NCBI RefSeq assembly: GCF_003590795.1 | Contig: NZ_QYUL01000002.1 | Span: 572,501-636,500, forward strand | Direction: 5' to 3' | Source: Azospirillum cavernae | GTDB taxonomy: Bacteria > Pseudomonadota > Alphaproteobacteria > Azospirillales > Azospirillaceae | Length of the DNA: 64,000 nucleotides | Shown: positions 8,226 through 17,398 of the stretch, one piece after another | Position numbering within the stretch: position 1 is the first letter of the stretch | Layout of the letters: the number at the start of each line of letters is the position of its first letter | Notes under the pieces: generated by a model | The model's input: the letters and a program-made list of their open reading frames with translations, nothing else | Told to the model about the DNA's origin: nothing | Database searches by the model: none | Position numbers and translations under genes: made by a program

Positions 8226-9582
8226 GGGCGTCCTGCGCCGCGCGCCGCCGGACCTCGTCGTGGAGAGCCTTGCGGACGCTGGCGAAGACGGGCGCCCAGT
8301 CCAGCTCCGGCCCCTGGCGGAACAGGCGCATCGACGGGTACCAGGGCGTGCGCTCGCCGGTGAAGCCGTAGACCCAGTAGGGGACGTGCTGCACGAGATT
8401 CCAGATGGGGGCGCCGAGCGAACCGGCCAGATGGGCGACGGCGCTGTCGGTCATGATGACCAGATCCAGCCGTTCGATCATCGCCGCAGCATCGGCGAAA
8501 TCCTCCAGATGGGGGCCGAGCGGCGCCACCAGCCGGCCCGCCGGGCCGAGCGCGTCCAGTTCGGCCTCCTGCGGTCCTTTCTGCAGGCTGTAGAGGCGCA
8601 CACCCGGAATTTCGGCAAGGCGCAGGAAGGGCGCCAGCCTCGTGGCGCGCCAAGCGTTGTCGGCGAAGGTTGACCGGCCCGCCCAGACGATGCCCACGCG
8701 CAGCGTTCCCGGCTCCCGTTCGCCCAGCAATCGCGCGGCTTTCTCTCGGGCCTCCGCCGGAACGGTGAGCGGCGCCGGCGGCGGCACGGAGGCGAGCGTC
8801 GTGCCGAACAGCATCGGCAGGGTCATTTGCGACACCTCGACGTCGCAAGTCGGCGCGGGCGCTCCCCACGGCCTCCAATCGTCCAGGTCGAGGCCGGACA
8901 ACACCCGCCGCAACTCCGAATGGCATTCGTAGATCAGCCGACCGCCAGCCTTCTTGACCATCGGCAGATAACGGGCCACCAGCAAGGCGTCGCCGAAGCC
9001 CTGTTCGGTCGTCACGAAGAGGCGGCGCCCGTCCAGGGACTGCCCGTTCCACGGCGGCGCCGAGGGCGGACGCGCGCGATAGGACGGAATCCGCCGTCGC
9101 GCCTCGTAATCGTCGAAGCCGTGCACATAATCGCCGATCTGCAACCGCGTCAGCGCCCGTTCCCAGCGCAGGAGCGCTGTCGGCCCGCCATTTTCCTTGA
9201 CGGCAAGCTCGATCGCCGCCAGGGCGTCGGCGTACCGCCCCGCCTTGCGGAAGGCGACCGCTCGGTTGAACAGGACCGTCCGGTTGCGGGGTTCGAGCCG
9301 GAAGGCCTCCTCCTGCGCCGCAGCCCCCTCGGCAAGGCGTCCGGCTTCGGTCAGCGCGTTGCCGAGGTTGGTCCAGACGCTGCCGTTGTCGGGCGCATGT
9401 TCCAGCCCGCGACGGTGGCAGGCGATGGCCTCCTCCAGTTTTCCGGCGCGGCGCAGCAACAGGCCCAGGATGCTCCACGCCTCCGCGTCGGACGGGTCGG
9501 CGTCAAGCGCCGCCTCCGCAGCCTTGCGGAGCCGGTCCTCCTCATCGCGCGCTTTACCGGCGTCATCCGCTTCGCTCTGCAT
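8206..9582 (-). CDS. TPR - GT9-like glycosyltransferase
   Basis: A 458-residue protein with TPR repeats in residues about 15-145 (WSILGLLLRRAGKLEEAIAC; SVWTNLGNALTEAGRLAEG) and a GT9/heptosyltransferase-like C-terminal half. The latter has the local signature TTEQGFGDALLVARYLPM, TDSAVAHLAGSLG and TPWYPSMRLFRQ. The ATG at 9582 begins just before the first TPR helix. The open frame runs almost 3 kb further upstream, but only antisense to the next gene. A decayed copy of its TPR region lies at 25905-26080. The TPRs probably hold the protein acceptor or partner enzymes. The sugar is unknown. Confidence 0.85.
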   Translation of the reverse strand: MQSEADDAGKARDEEDRLRKAAEAALDADPSDAEAWSILGLLLRRAGKLEEAIACHRRGLEHAPDNGSVWTNLGNALTEAGRLAEGAAAQEEAFRLEPRNRTVLFNRAVAFRKAGRYADALAAIELAVKENGGPTALLRWERALTRLQIGDYVHGFDDYEARRRIPSYRARPPSAPPWNGQSLDGRRLFVTTEQGFGDALLVARYLPMVKKAGGRLIYECHSELRRVLSGLDLDDWRPWGAPAPTCDVEVSQMTLPMLFGTTLASVPPPAPLTVPAEAREKAARLLGEREPGTLRVGIVWAGRSTFADNAWRATRLAPFLRLAEIPGVRLYSLQKGPQEAELDALGPAGRLVAPLGPHLEDFADAAAMIERLDLVIMTDSAVAHLAGSLGAPIWNLVQHVPYWVYGFTGERTPWYPSMRLFRQGPELDWAPVFASVRKALHDEVRRRAAQDALTATPL

Positions 9583-9837
9583 ACTCAACCGTTTCGCGGG
9601 ACCAGTTTGCTCGACACCCGCGCAAGTCTCCGCGCGCGGCAATCGAGGAAAGCGATTGTGACGGTCATAGCTTGAAGACCGAGGGGAGCGGGCGCTAAAT
9701 ACATGGGCGATGGAACCATTTAGGCGACAAGCCCTGCACCATAGCACCCGCCACCACCGGCATGAAGGTCTTAGGCTTTTGCGAAGTGCGACGCGGACAT
9801 GCGAGCGCGGGATCGCCGCGCAGGCGGTGAACGGCCG

Positions 9838-12582
9838 ATGACGGACGATCTCGATTCGATGAAAACGCATCGGCGGGCGCTGGCCGCCGATCCGGCGGAG
9901 GCCGTGTCCTGGCAGCGGCTGGCGTTGACGGTGCGTCAAGCCGGCAAAGGGCGGCAGGCCCTGTCGCTTTTCATCCGCGCCGCCCGGCTGCACGGAGACG
10001 GCGCCGTGCTGGAACGGCAGATCGAGGGGGTGATTACTCCGCTCCTCAACCAAGCCGTGCTGCTGATGCAGAACGGGCGGGTCGACGAGGCGGTCGCGGT
10101 TATTGAACCTTTGGCCGCAATCATCGCGCCACGCGGCGATTTCGCTCATATTCTCGGCGTTCTGCGGCTGGTTCAGGGACGCGACGACGAGGCCGCGCGT
10201 TTCCACGCCGCTTCCCGGATGGAGGACAGCGGCCTCGGCGTCGCCCTGGCAGGGATCGCCCGCCACCGCGCCGATTGGAATGTCATCGGCACGGTGGTGA
10301 TTCCCGTTTACCGGATGGAGGACACGATCGAGCGGGCGCTTGACAGCGTGCTTGCGGCGGTCCGCTATCACCGCGCGACGTCCGGCGAGGCCGACGCGCA
10401 GGTCCATGTCTGCGTCGTGGACGACGCCTCCCCCGACGACACCGTGGCCCGGGCGCTGCGTTGGGCGCGGGCGCATCCCGAACAGAGCGTCGCGCTCGTC
10501 GCCAACAACCGGAACCGGGGTGCGGGGCGGACGCGCAACGCGGGCGCCGCCGCATCGCTGGGCCGCTATCTCTGGTTCCTCGACGCCGACGACCATTATC
10601 TGGAACGGCACCTCTTCCTGACGATCCGGGCCTTGGACGCGGCCCCCGACGTCGGCTTCGTCCGCACCGGCATGGTCTTCGACGTGATCGACGCCGAGAT
10701 CACCCAAGATTGGCGGCAAGCGTCGGAAAACTGCTATCCCGGCAATCTCTGCGTCCGGCGCGAGTGCCACGACCGGATCGGCGGCTTTCCGGAGGAAGCG
10801 CCGTTTCACCCGGCGGTGGCCGACGATGTGGCCTACAGCCGCGTCTTGCACAGCCGGTTCGCTGGCTTGAAGCTTTCCGAGAAGACCGTCCACTACACGA
10901 TGCGGCCGGGCAACGCGCTGGAGCGGCAGCGGGCCGAGATGACCGGCGGCCCCCCTTCGGCGGAGCGCCAGCGACCGGACAGCCGCTTCGTGGCCATCGA
11001 ACTGCTGACCCAGCGCCGCCTCTACACGCTGGCGGCCAACGCGGCGCCCAAGCCGATGCCCAAGCCGCCAGCGCCGCCGATGGACGCCGCCGTCTGGCTG
11101 GAGAGGGCGAGGGAGTTGATTCGTGGCCAGCAGCCGGAGTCCGCCGTCGCCGCGCTGGTTCGGGCGGCGGTCCTTGATCCCGCCAACGCGACGGTCTGGT
11201 TCGAGCTGGGCTTGGCGGCGAACGGACTCAAGCGTGATGGCCTGGCGCTTCGCGGGTTCAAGGCGGTGGCGAGCCTTCACCCGGATGCGGGAGGCGCGCG
11301 CTTCAACCTTGCCTCCTTGCGGTTCGAGCAGGGCGCCCTTGATCCGGCCACTCGCCATCTGCGCGACGCGCTGGCGCTCCGGCCGGAGCATGGTGGGTCC
11401 CTGTTCCTGTTGGGGCGGGCGGAGCGGCGGCGGGGACAGGCGGGTGTCGCGCGCGGGATTCTCGGCCGGGCCACGCGGATTGACCCAGACCGGGGGGAGA
11501 CCCGCGCGGAACTGGCGGAAGCGGCCCTCGACCTCGGCCACGCAACGGCGGCGGCGGAGCACGCACAGCGTGCCCTGGCCCTCACGCCCGAGCTGTTCGA
11601 CGGCCACACCGCCCTTGCCGGCGCCCTGGAGGCGCTCGGGCGACCGGATGCCGCGCTGCTGGGCTGGGAGCGGGCGATCCGTGGCAATCCTGGCCGGGCG
11701 GAGGGCTTTACTGGGCGCGCCGTCAATCTGCTCACCCGGTGGTGCGGGCCGCCGCCCGTGCCGACGCCAAGGGCGGAGACGGGGCGTCGGCTTGCCTCCA
11801 CGGCGCTCGGTCGGCATGGGCGGTTCGGCAATCAACTTCTGCAATATGGGGTCCTGCGTCTGTACGCCGCGCGGCATGGTCTCACCTTGGAAGCGCCGTC
11901 CTGGCCGGGGCGGCATCTCTATGGGCTGGACGATCCGTTGCCCGGCCCGGCCTTGCCCCGCCTGCCGGAGCGGGAGGTCGAGGCCAGCGTCATGGCGTCG
12001 CTCGGCGGCGCGAGACTCGGCGGCGCGGAAGGCGCGGTGCTGGCCGACCGTGACGTCACCGCCTATTTCTGCGGCGACACCAGCGTCCTGGCGCCGCATC
12101 GCGAGGCCTTTCGCGGCTTTTTCACGCCGGGGCCACACATCCGGCCTTGGGCGGACGCGCTGACCACCCGCCTGCGCGCAGTCGGTCGTACGGTGGTGGC
12201 GTTGCACATCCGGCGCGGCGACTTCGGCTGGGGTCCCTTCTGGATGGCGCCGGAATCCTGGTATCTGCGCTGGCTGGAGGCGGTCTGGCCCGGCCTTGAC
12301 CGGCCGGTTCTCTACGTCGCGACGGACGATCCGCGCTGCCTCTCCGCTTTCGCCGCCTACCAACCGCTCTCCGCCCGCGATCTGGCGGAGCCGATCCCCG
12401 GAGCGGAGTTCCTCACCGATTTTCATGTCCTGTGCGAGGCCGATCTGGTGGCGGTGTCCAACAGCAGCTTCTCCTTCGTGGCGACCATGCTGAACCAGCG
12501 CGCCCGAAGCGTCGTCCGTCCCGACAAGGCCCGGCAGGCGCTTGTTCCCTATGACCCCTGGTCCAGTCCGGTCCTGCTGTGA
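9838..12582 (+). CDS. GT2 - TPR - GT11 (alpha-1,2-fucosyltransferase-like) fusion
   Basis: A 914-residue fusion. After TPR-like helices (1-130) comes a GT2 domain at about 150-340, with VVIPVYRMEDTIERALDSVL, VCVVDDASPDD and the metal-binding FLDADDHYLE. A second TPR array spans about 418-620. The C-terminal 250 residues carry the three GT11 motifs: GRHGRFGNQLLQYG, VALHIRRGDFG and SNSSFSFVATMLN. GT11 members are mostly alpha-1,2-fucosyltransferases, so this protein may add a hexose-type sugar and then cap with fucose. The start is ATG 9838; another ATG at 9799 is in frame. It overlaps or abuts the next gene, forming a two-gene operon. Confidence 0.85.
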   Translation: MTDDLDSMKTHRRALAADPAEAVSWQRLALTVRQAGKGRQALSLFIRAARLHGDGAVLERQIEGVITPLLNQAVLLMQNGRVDEAVAVIEPLAAIIAPRGDFAHILGVLRLVQGRDDEAARFHAASRMEDSGLGVALAGIARHRADWNVIGTVVIPVYRMEDTIERALDSVLAAVRYHRATSGEADAQVHVCVVDDASPDDTVARALRWARAHPEQSVALVANNRNRGAGRTRNAGAAASLGRYLWFLDADDHYLERHLFLTIRALDAAPDVGFVRTGMVFDVIDAEITQDWRQASENCYPGNLCVRRECHDRIGGFPEEAPFHPAVADDVAYSRVLHSRFAGLKLSEKTVHYTMRPGNALERQRAEMTGGPPSAERQRPDSRFVAIELLTQRRLYTLAANAAPKPMPKPPAPPMDAAVWLERARELIRGQQPESAVAALVRAAVLDPANATVWFELGLAANGLKRDGLALRGFKAVASLHPDAGGARFNLASLRFEQGALDPATRHLRDALALRPEHGGSLFLLGRAERRRGQAGVARGILGRATRIDPDRGETRAELAEAALDLGHATAAAEHAQRALALTPELFDGHTALAGALEALGRPDAALLGWERAIRGNPGRAEGFTGRAVNLLTRWCGPPPVPTPRAETGRRLASTALGRHGRFGNQLLQYGVLRLYAARHGLTLEAPSWPGRHLYGLDDPLPGPALPRLPEREVEASVMASLGGARLGGAEGAVLADRDVTAYFCGDTSVLAPHREAFRGFFTPGPHIRPWADALTTRLRAVGRTVVALHIRRGDFGWGPFWMAPESWYLRWLEAVWPGLDRPVLYVATDDPRCLSAFAAYQPLSARDLAEPIPGAEFLTDFHVLCEADLVAVSNSSFSFVATMLNQRARSVVRPDKARQALVPYDPWSSPVLL

Positions 12583-12584
12583 CG

Positions 12585-14354
12585 ATGGAAACCAGCCGCC
12601 CCGACGCGCTGCTGAAAGCCGGAATCGCCCATCATGCCGCTGGCCGCGCGGCGGAGGCGGAAAGCGCGTACCGCGCGGTGCTGGCCGCCCATCCAGGCCA
12701 TCCCGACGCCCTGCATCTGCTGGGGGTGCTGGCGCTTCATCATGGCCGGCCGGATCTCGCGGCGCGGCTCATCGGGGAATCCATCCGCCACGACCCCGGC
12801 AACCCGGCTGGTTTTTCCAACCTCGCCCGTGCCTTGCACCGGCTTGGCCAGCTTGGTCAGGCACGAACGAGCGCACGCGTGGCGCTGGCGCTGGATCCCG
12901 GCTTTCTCGACGGCTTCAACACCCTTGCCGACATCCTGTCCGAGCGGGGGGAGCATGGCGCAACGGCGGACGCGCTCAGCCGCGTGCTGGCGCTCAGCCC
13001 GTGGTTGACGGAACCGAGGCTGAAGCGCGCCCACGCGCTGCTCCTCGCCGGTCGGAACGAGGACGCGGTCGAGACGCTGATGACGCTGCTCGGCATGACG
13101 CCCCTGTCGGTGGCGGGATACACCAACATGGGCGTGGCGCTGCGTCGGCTCGGGCGGCTGGAGGAGGCGATCGCCGCCTATCGCAGCGCGCTGGGCTTCT
13201 CGTCCGGTGAACCGGGAACCCTCAACAACCTCGGCATCACCTTTCAGGATGTCGGTCGCTATGAGGAGGCCGCCGCCTGTTTCCGCCTCTCCATCGCGGG
13301 GCAGCCGGACGGCTCCCACGCCCATCTCAACCTCGGCCTCGTCGCGCGTGACGAGATGCGGGTGGACGAATCCATCACTCTGGCGCGCCGTGCCGCCACG
13401 CTGGAGCCAGCTCTGGCCGAGGCGCACACGGCTCTCGGCCACGGTCTCCTGCTCAAGGGCGAGTTGCGCGAGGGCTTCGCGGAGTATGAATGGCGGTCCC
13501 GCATGGCGGATTTTCCCTCGCCCCGCCGCGACTTCGCCTCGCCGGTCTGGGACGGGTCTTCTCTCGCGGGCCGCACCCTGCTGGTGCATGACGAGCAGGG
13601 GGTGGGGGACACGATCATGTTCGCGCGCTACGCCGCGCTGCTCCAGACGCACGGCGCGCGGGTGTTCCTGGATTGCAACGCGCAGCTCGTCCGGCTGCTC
13701 TCGTCGATGCCGGGGATTTCCGGCGTCGTTCCCCGTTACGAATCGCCCCCGCCGCACGATTTCCATGTGGCGCTGGCGAGCCTGCCGCACCGGCTGCGCG
13801 CCACCCTCTACACCATCCCCGCGCCGCTCGCCTATCTGAAGGCGGAACCGGCGCTGGTGGAGAGCTGGCGCGCGCGGCTCGGTTCCCGGCGCGGTCTGCG
13901 CATCGGGCTGATCTGGGCCGGCAACCCGGAGTTCAAGGGCGACCGGCTGCGTTCCCCCGGCCTCGCGGCCTTCCGGCCCCTGCTCGATCTGCCGGGGGTT
14001 TCGGTCTACGGCCTTCAGAAGGGGGCAGGGCGGCGCGATCTGGAGCGGTGCGGGCCGCTGCCGACGAGCTTCGTCGATCTGGGCGCGGACATCGCCGACT
14101 TCGCCGACACGGCGGCGATCATGGACAGCCTGGACCTCGTCGTCAGCTCCTGCACCGGACCGGCCCATCTCGCCGGGGCGCTCGGTCGGCCGACCTGGAC
14201 CGTGCTGCCCTTCGCGCCGGATTGGCGGTGGCTGGAGCACGGCGTCTGCACGCCCTGGTATCCGAGCATGCGTCTGTTTCGGCAGGAGCGGCGCGGCGAT
14301 TGGAGCGCGGTCGTGGCGCGGCTGTGCGGGATGCTGGAAGGGCTTACCGGCTGA
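12585..14354 (+). CDS. TPR - GT9-like glycosyltransferase
   Basis: A 589-residue protein with about eight TPRs in residues 5-285 (GYTNMGVALRRLGRLEEAIA; LNNLGITFQDVGRYEEA). The GT9-like module follows at about 290-585: VHDEQGVGDTIMFARYAALL, IGLIWAGNPEFKGDRLRSPG, TGPAHLAGALGRPTW and TPWYPSMRLFRQ. Where the paralogues read VDSAVAHL, this one reads SSCTGPAHL, so the usual Asp is replaced. It follows the GT2-TPR-GT11 gene with essentially no gap; a GTG at 12579 overlapping the previous stop is an alternative start. Cytoplasmic; substrate unknown. Confidence 0.83.
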   Translation: METSRPDALLKAGIAHHAAGRAAEAESAYRAVLAAHPGHPDALHLLGVLALHHGRPDLAARLIGESIRHDPGNPAGFSNLARALHRLGQLGQARTSARVALALDPGFLDGFNTLADILSERGEHGATADALSRVLALSPWLTEPRLKRAHALLLAGRNEDAVETLMTLLGMTPLSVAGYTNMGVALRRLGRLEEAIAAYRSALGFSSGEPGTLNNLGITFQDVGRYEEAAACFRLSIAGQPDGSHAHLNLGLVARDEMRVDESITLARRAATLEPALAEAHTALGHGLLLKGELREGFAEYEWRSRMADFPSPRRDFASPVWDGSSLAGRTLLVHDEQGVGDTIMFARYAALLQTHGARVFLDCNAQLVRLLSSMPGISGVVPRYESPPPHDFHVALASLPHRLRATLYTIPAPLAYLKAEPALVESWRARLGSRRGLRIGLIWAGNPEFKGDRLRSPGLAAFRPLLDLPGVSVYGLQKGAGRRDLERCGPLPTSFVDLGADIADFADTAAIMDSLDLVVSSCTGPAHLAGALGRPTWTVLPFAPDWRWLEHGVCTPWYPSMRLFRQERRGDWSAVVARLCGMLEGLTG

Positions 14355-14396
14355 GGCTACGGGGTCCAGGGCCGGAAAGGACAGCTCTCGCCGGGA

Positions 14397-17165
14397 TCAC
14401 GTCGGCTCCACCGTGAAGGCTTCCGGCGGCAGGCCCGCCGCGTGGCGGTCCCACATGATCCGGTACGCGCGCTCCAGATACCGCGTGAAGCGCGGGCTGT
14501 CGAACAGGGGCGCCGTGGTGCGCCCGACCTCCAGCCGACGGCGGTAGGCGGCCAGCGTCGCCAGCTCCCCGGCCAGCCGCACCGCCCGTTCCTCATACTC
14601 CGCGAAGGAGTGGGTGATCGTCTCCGGCAGGCCGCCCGCGTGCAGCAGACTGGCCGCGACGCTGGAGGCGAAGGTCTCACCCCGTGTCGTGAGGACGGGC
14701 GCCCCCATCCACAGAGCGTCGGAGGTGGTGGTGTGGCCGGTGTAGGGGAAGCTGTCGAGCGCCAGATCGGCAAGCCGGTAGCGGGCGAGATGCTCGGCCT
14801 GCGGACGGTGGGGGGCGAAGACCAGCCGCGCCGGTTCGACGTCCTGGCGCGCCGCCTCCAGCCGCAGGTTGACGGTGGCGTCCGTTCCCGCCTCCAGGAG
14901 CCAAAGCGTGCTGCCCGGCACGCGCTTCAGGATGCGCATCCAGAGGGCAAAGATGGCCGGGGCGATTTTGAAGGCGGCGTGGAAGGCGCAGAAGACGACG
15001 CCTTCGGCGGGCAAACCGCAGGCCGCGCGCGTCGGCACGGGGGCGCCGGTCGGCCGACGGCGGTCGTTGACCTGATAGCTGTCCGGCATCCGCACCAGCC
15101 GCTCCCGGTAGAAGGGCTGGTGTTCGGGTGGCGTGACGATGCGGTCGCCGATCACATAGTCCACCAGATCCGCGCCCAAGCTTCCCGGATAGCCCAGATA
15201 GGCCACCTGGATGGGCGCCAGACGCCGCGCCAGCAGAGTCAACCGGGCGTTCTGGGTGTAGCCCTTGAGGTCCACGAGGATGTGGATGCCGTCCTCGGCG
15301 CACAGCGCCGCGACGTCGTCGGGATTGGCGTGCCGCAGGTCGCGGAAGCGGTCGAAGCCAGCCTCCAGCCGCCGCCGCATGGGGCTTCCATCGTCCTCGC
15401 CGTAGGAATAGCCGAAGACGGCAAAACGCGTCCGGTCGTGCAGTTCGAAAAGCTCCGCCGTCAGGTGGGCGGTGGCGTGTTCGTGGAAGTCGGCGGAGAG
15501 ATAAGCGATGTTCAGCCGCCCCCCAGGGGGGACGGGCCGCCGCACGACCGGAGCCGGTGAGGCCGGTCCGATGATCGCTGGCCCGATGATCGCTGGTCCG
15601 ATGATCGCGCGGTGGAAATGGCGGGCCGCGCGGTCCTGCTGCGCCGGGTTGGTCCCGATGAGCAGGCTCAGCAGCGGCAGCACGATTCCCTGGTCGTGGT
15701 CGATGACCTCCAACAGCCGGCGGCAGGTCTCCTCGTGGGTTCGCCAGTCGCAGATGGACAGGCTTGCGAACAGGCGGTCGCAGAGCGATTCCGTCCGTTC
15801 CGGGGCCAGCCGATGGGCGTGGTCGTAGCCCTGGACGGCCTGCGCCAGCCGATTCGCCGCGCGCAAGCTGTGGGCGCTCTCGCGCCACGCCTCCGCCGAT
15901 TCCGGCTGGAGCGCCAGCGCCCGCCTGTGGGCGTCCAGCGCCTCTCCGCCGCGCCGCTCGTCCCGGAGCAGGGCGCCGAGCCGGGTGAAGAGCAGGGCGT
16001 CCGACTGAAGGCGGAGCGCGCGCCGGGTCAGGGTCGCGGCGAGGCGGGGATGGGCATCGCGTTCCAACAGGGCGAGATTGCTGAAAGCATCCGCGAGATC
16101 CGGCTGTAAGACGATGGCGAGGGCGAAATGCCGCCGCGACTCCTCCAGCCGCCTCAGCGAAAAATCCACCACCCCGAGCAGGAAGGCCGCCGCTGGCTGG
16201 TCGGGCGACGCGGTGAGGATCGCCCGGCACAGCGCGCCGCTCTCCTCCGGTTTTCCGTGCTGATACAGGGCGAAAGCCCTGCCCAGCGCCTCTTCCGGCC
16301 CGGAGTTCGGCGACCCGTGGCTGAGCGGGCGCGTGACCGTGCCACCATCGGGCGTGGAGAGGGTGTGTGGGTCCTGCTTGCGGGGCAGGGGATAGCCCGC
16401 CAGATGCAGGATGCCGAGCGGGGCGTGGGGAAGCTCCGGCTCCAGCAGCAGCCGGCCGTCTGCGGAGCTGAAGGGCGTGGCCCGGAAGCAGATCCAGTTG
16501 CAGCGCGCCGGCAACTGGCTGAACGGCAGCCCCCCGGTGCGCAGGGCGAGGTTCAACGCGACCTGCTCGCTGACGAAGAGCACGGTCCGGCGGAGGGACT
16601 CCGCCAGCAGGCGCGCCCAGAGCGCCCAGTGCGGCGCGTCGCGGCGCGCGGCGAAGACCCCGCAGTTCAGCAGCGGGTAGGCGAAGAGCCGACGCGCGGT
16701 GGCCTCGTCGAAGCAGGCCTTGTACCAGTCATGGAGGTGATGGGCGTAGGGCGCGCCGTCGTAGAAAGGGGTGTAGGCGCGGTCAAGCTCCGGCACGATG
16801 GCGAAGCCGGTCGCCGCCGCGCCCGCCAGCAGCAGTTCGATGGCCGACCAATCCTGCACCCAGCAGTCGGCGTCCAGCCACAGGATGACGGCGGCGTCGG
16901 GAACATGGCGCGGGAGATGCGGGCGCGACACCATCGCCTTGAAATATTCCGGCATCGGTCGGTCGAACGGATGGTCCCAGCCGGGCGCCACCAGCCGCGC
17001 CCCTTCGTCCGTCAGCCAGCGCCGTTCCTCCGTCCCAAGCCCGAGATCGAGCACGACGATGGGAACCCCGGCCCCTTGTGGAAAGGCGCGGATCGAGCGG
17101 ACCAGCCCCTGGAGCAGCGGGAAATAGGCGCCGTCGCCAGCCGTCGCAATCGCGAAGGGATGCAC
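14397..17165 (-). CDS. GT8-like - TPR - GT41 (OGT/SPINDLY-like) fusion
   Basis: A 922-residue fusion. Residues 1-290 look like a GT-A glycosyltransferase of the GT8 kind, with the metal motif VILWLDADCWVQDW and LLNCGVFAARRD. Residues about 300-480 are TPRs. Residues about 520-915 match the catalytic part of O-GlcNAc transferase/SPINDLY (GT41): IAYLSADFHEHATAHLTAEL, ILVDLKGYTQNARL, PIQVAYLGYPGSLGADLVDY, AFHAAFKIAPAIFALWMRIL and DSFPYTGHTTTSDALWMGAP. GT41 enzymes glycosylate Ser/Thr or Asn of cytoplasmic proteins, so this is a candidate initiating enzyme for the giant adhesin. Between TPR and GT41 is a threefold AIIGP repeat. It is divergent from the methyltransferase. Confidence 0.85.
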   Translation of the reverse strand: MHPFAIATAGDGAYFPLLQGLVRSIRAFPQGAGVPIVVLDLGLGTEERRWLTDEGARLVAPGWDHPFDRPMPEYFKAMVSRPHLPRHVPDAAVILWLDADCWVQDWSAIELLLAGAAATGFAIVPELDRAYTPFYDGAPYAHHLHDWYKACFDEATARRLFAYPLLNCGVFAARRDAPHWALWARLLAESLRRTVLFVSEQVALNLALRTGGLPFSQLPARCNWICFRATPFSSADGRLLLEPELPHAPLGILHLAGYPLPRKQDPHTLSTPDGGTVTRPLSHGSPNSGPEEALGRAFALYQHGKPEESGALCRAILTASPDQPAAAFLLGVVDFSLRRLEESRRHFALAIVLQPDLADAFSNLALLERDAHPRLAATLTRRALRLQSDALLFTRLGALLRDERRGGEALDAHRRALALQPESAEAWRESAHSLRAANRLAQAVQGYDHAHRLAPERTESLCDRLFASLSICDWRTHEETCRRLLEVIDHDQGIVLPLLSLLIGTNPAQQDRAARHFHRAIIGPAIIGPAIIGPASPAPVVRRPVPPGGRLNIAYLSADFHEHATAHLTAELFELHDRTRFAVFGYSYGEDDGSPMRRRLEAGFDRFRDLRHANPDDVAALCAEDGIHILVDLKGYTQNARLTLLARRLAPIQVAYLGYPGSLGADLVDYVIGDRIVTPPEHQPFYRERLVRMPDSYQVNDRRRPTGAPVPTRAACGLPAEGVVFCAFHAAFKIAPAIFALWMRILKRVPGSTLWLLEAGTDATVNLRLEAARQDVEPARLVFAPHRPQAEHLARYRLADLALDSFPYTGHTTTSDALWMGAPVLTTRGETFASSVAASLLHAGGLPETITHSFAEYEERAVRLAGELATLAAYRRRLEVGRTTAPLFDSPRFTRYLERAYRIMWDRHAAGLPPEAFTVEPT
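15565..15609 (-). repeat. 15-bp tandem repeat, 3 copies, inside the GT41 fusion
   Basis: Three near-identical 15-bp units (GGTCCGATGATCGCT) lie end to end and encode AIIGP three times, in the linker before the GT41 domain. The unit is a multiple of three, so copy-number change would lengthen the linker without shifting frame. Confidence 0.85.
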
Positions 17166-17187
17166 CGATCATCTCCCGGCCGACGTT

Positions 17188-17208
17188 CCTCTCCCACGGC
17201 GGGGGAGG
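17188..17208. repeat. CCTCTCCC hairpin, copy 1
   Basis: CCTCTCCC (17188-17195) pairs with GGGGGAGG (17201-17208) across a 5-base loop, with one T-G wobble. It sits in the divergent region between the GT41 fusion and the methyltransferase. Similar hairpins occur at 48523-48543 and 60911-60937, suggesting a dispersed extragenic palindrome. Confidence 0.5.
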
Positions 17209-17398
17209 GGTTGGCGATGAATGACATGTTTGAAACGGGAATCGGCGGCGTGTTCCATTCGTCCCGTCTTCTCGTTGATAAGGGCATCGACCCTGCATCA
17301 TTGGCCGGGTCTTGGCAATCCTGCGGGCGCCTTGCCTCGCCGGTGTGTTCCAGCCCATGTTCCGTGTCCTTTGGTTCACGCTCGTCCGAGGTTTTGGT

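Noticed and set aside
9583..12426. Upstream extension of the TPR-GT at 8206-9582 to about 1406 residues.
   Set aside because: The extra 950 residues are antisense to the GT2-TPR-GT11 gene and show no homology; the TPR domain begins right after ATG 9582.
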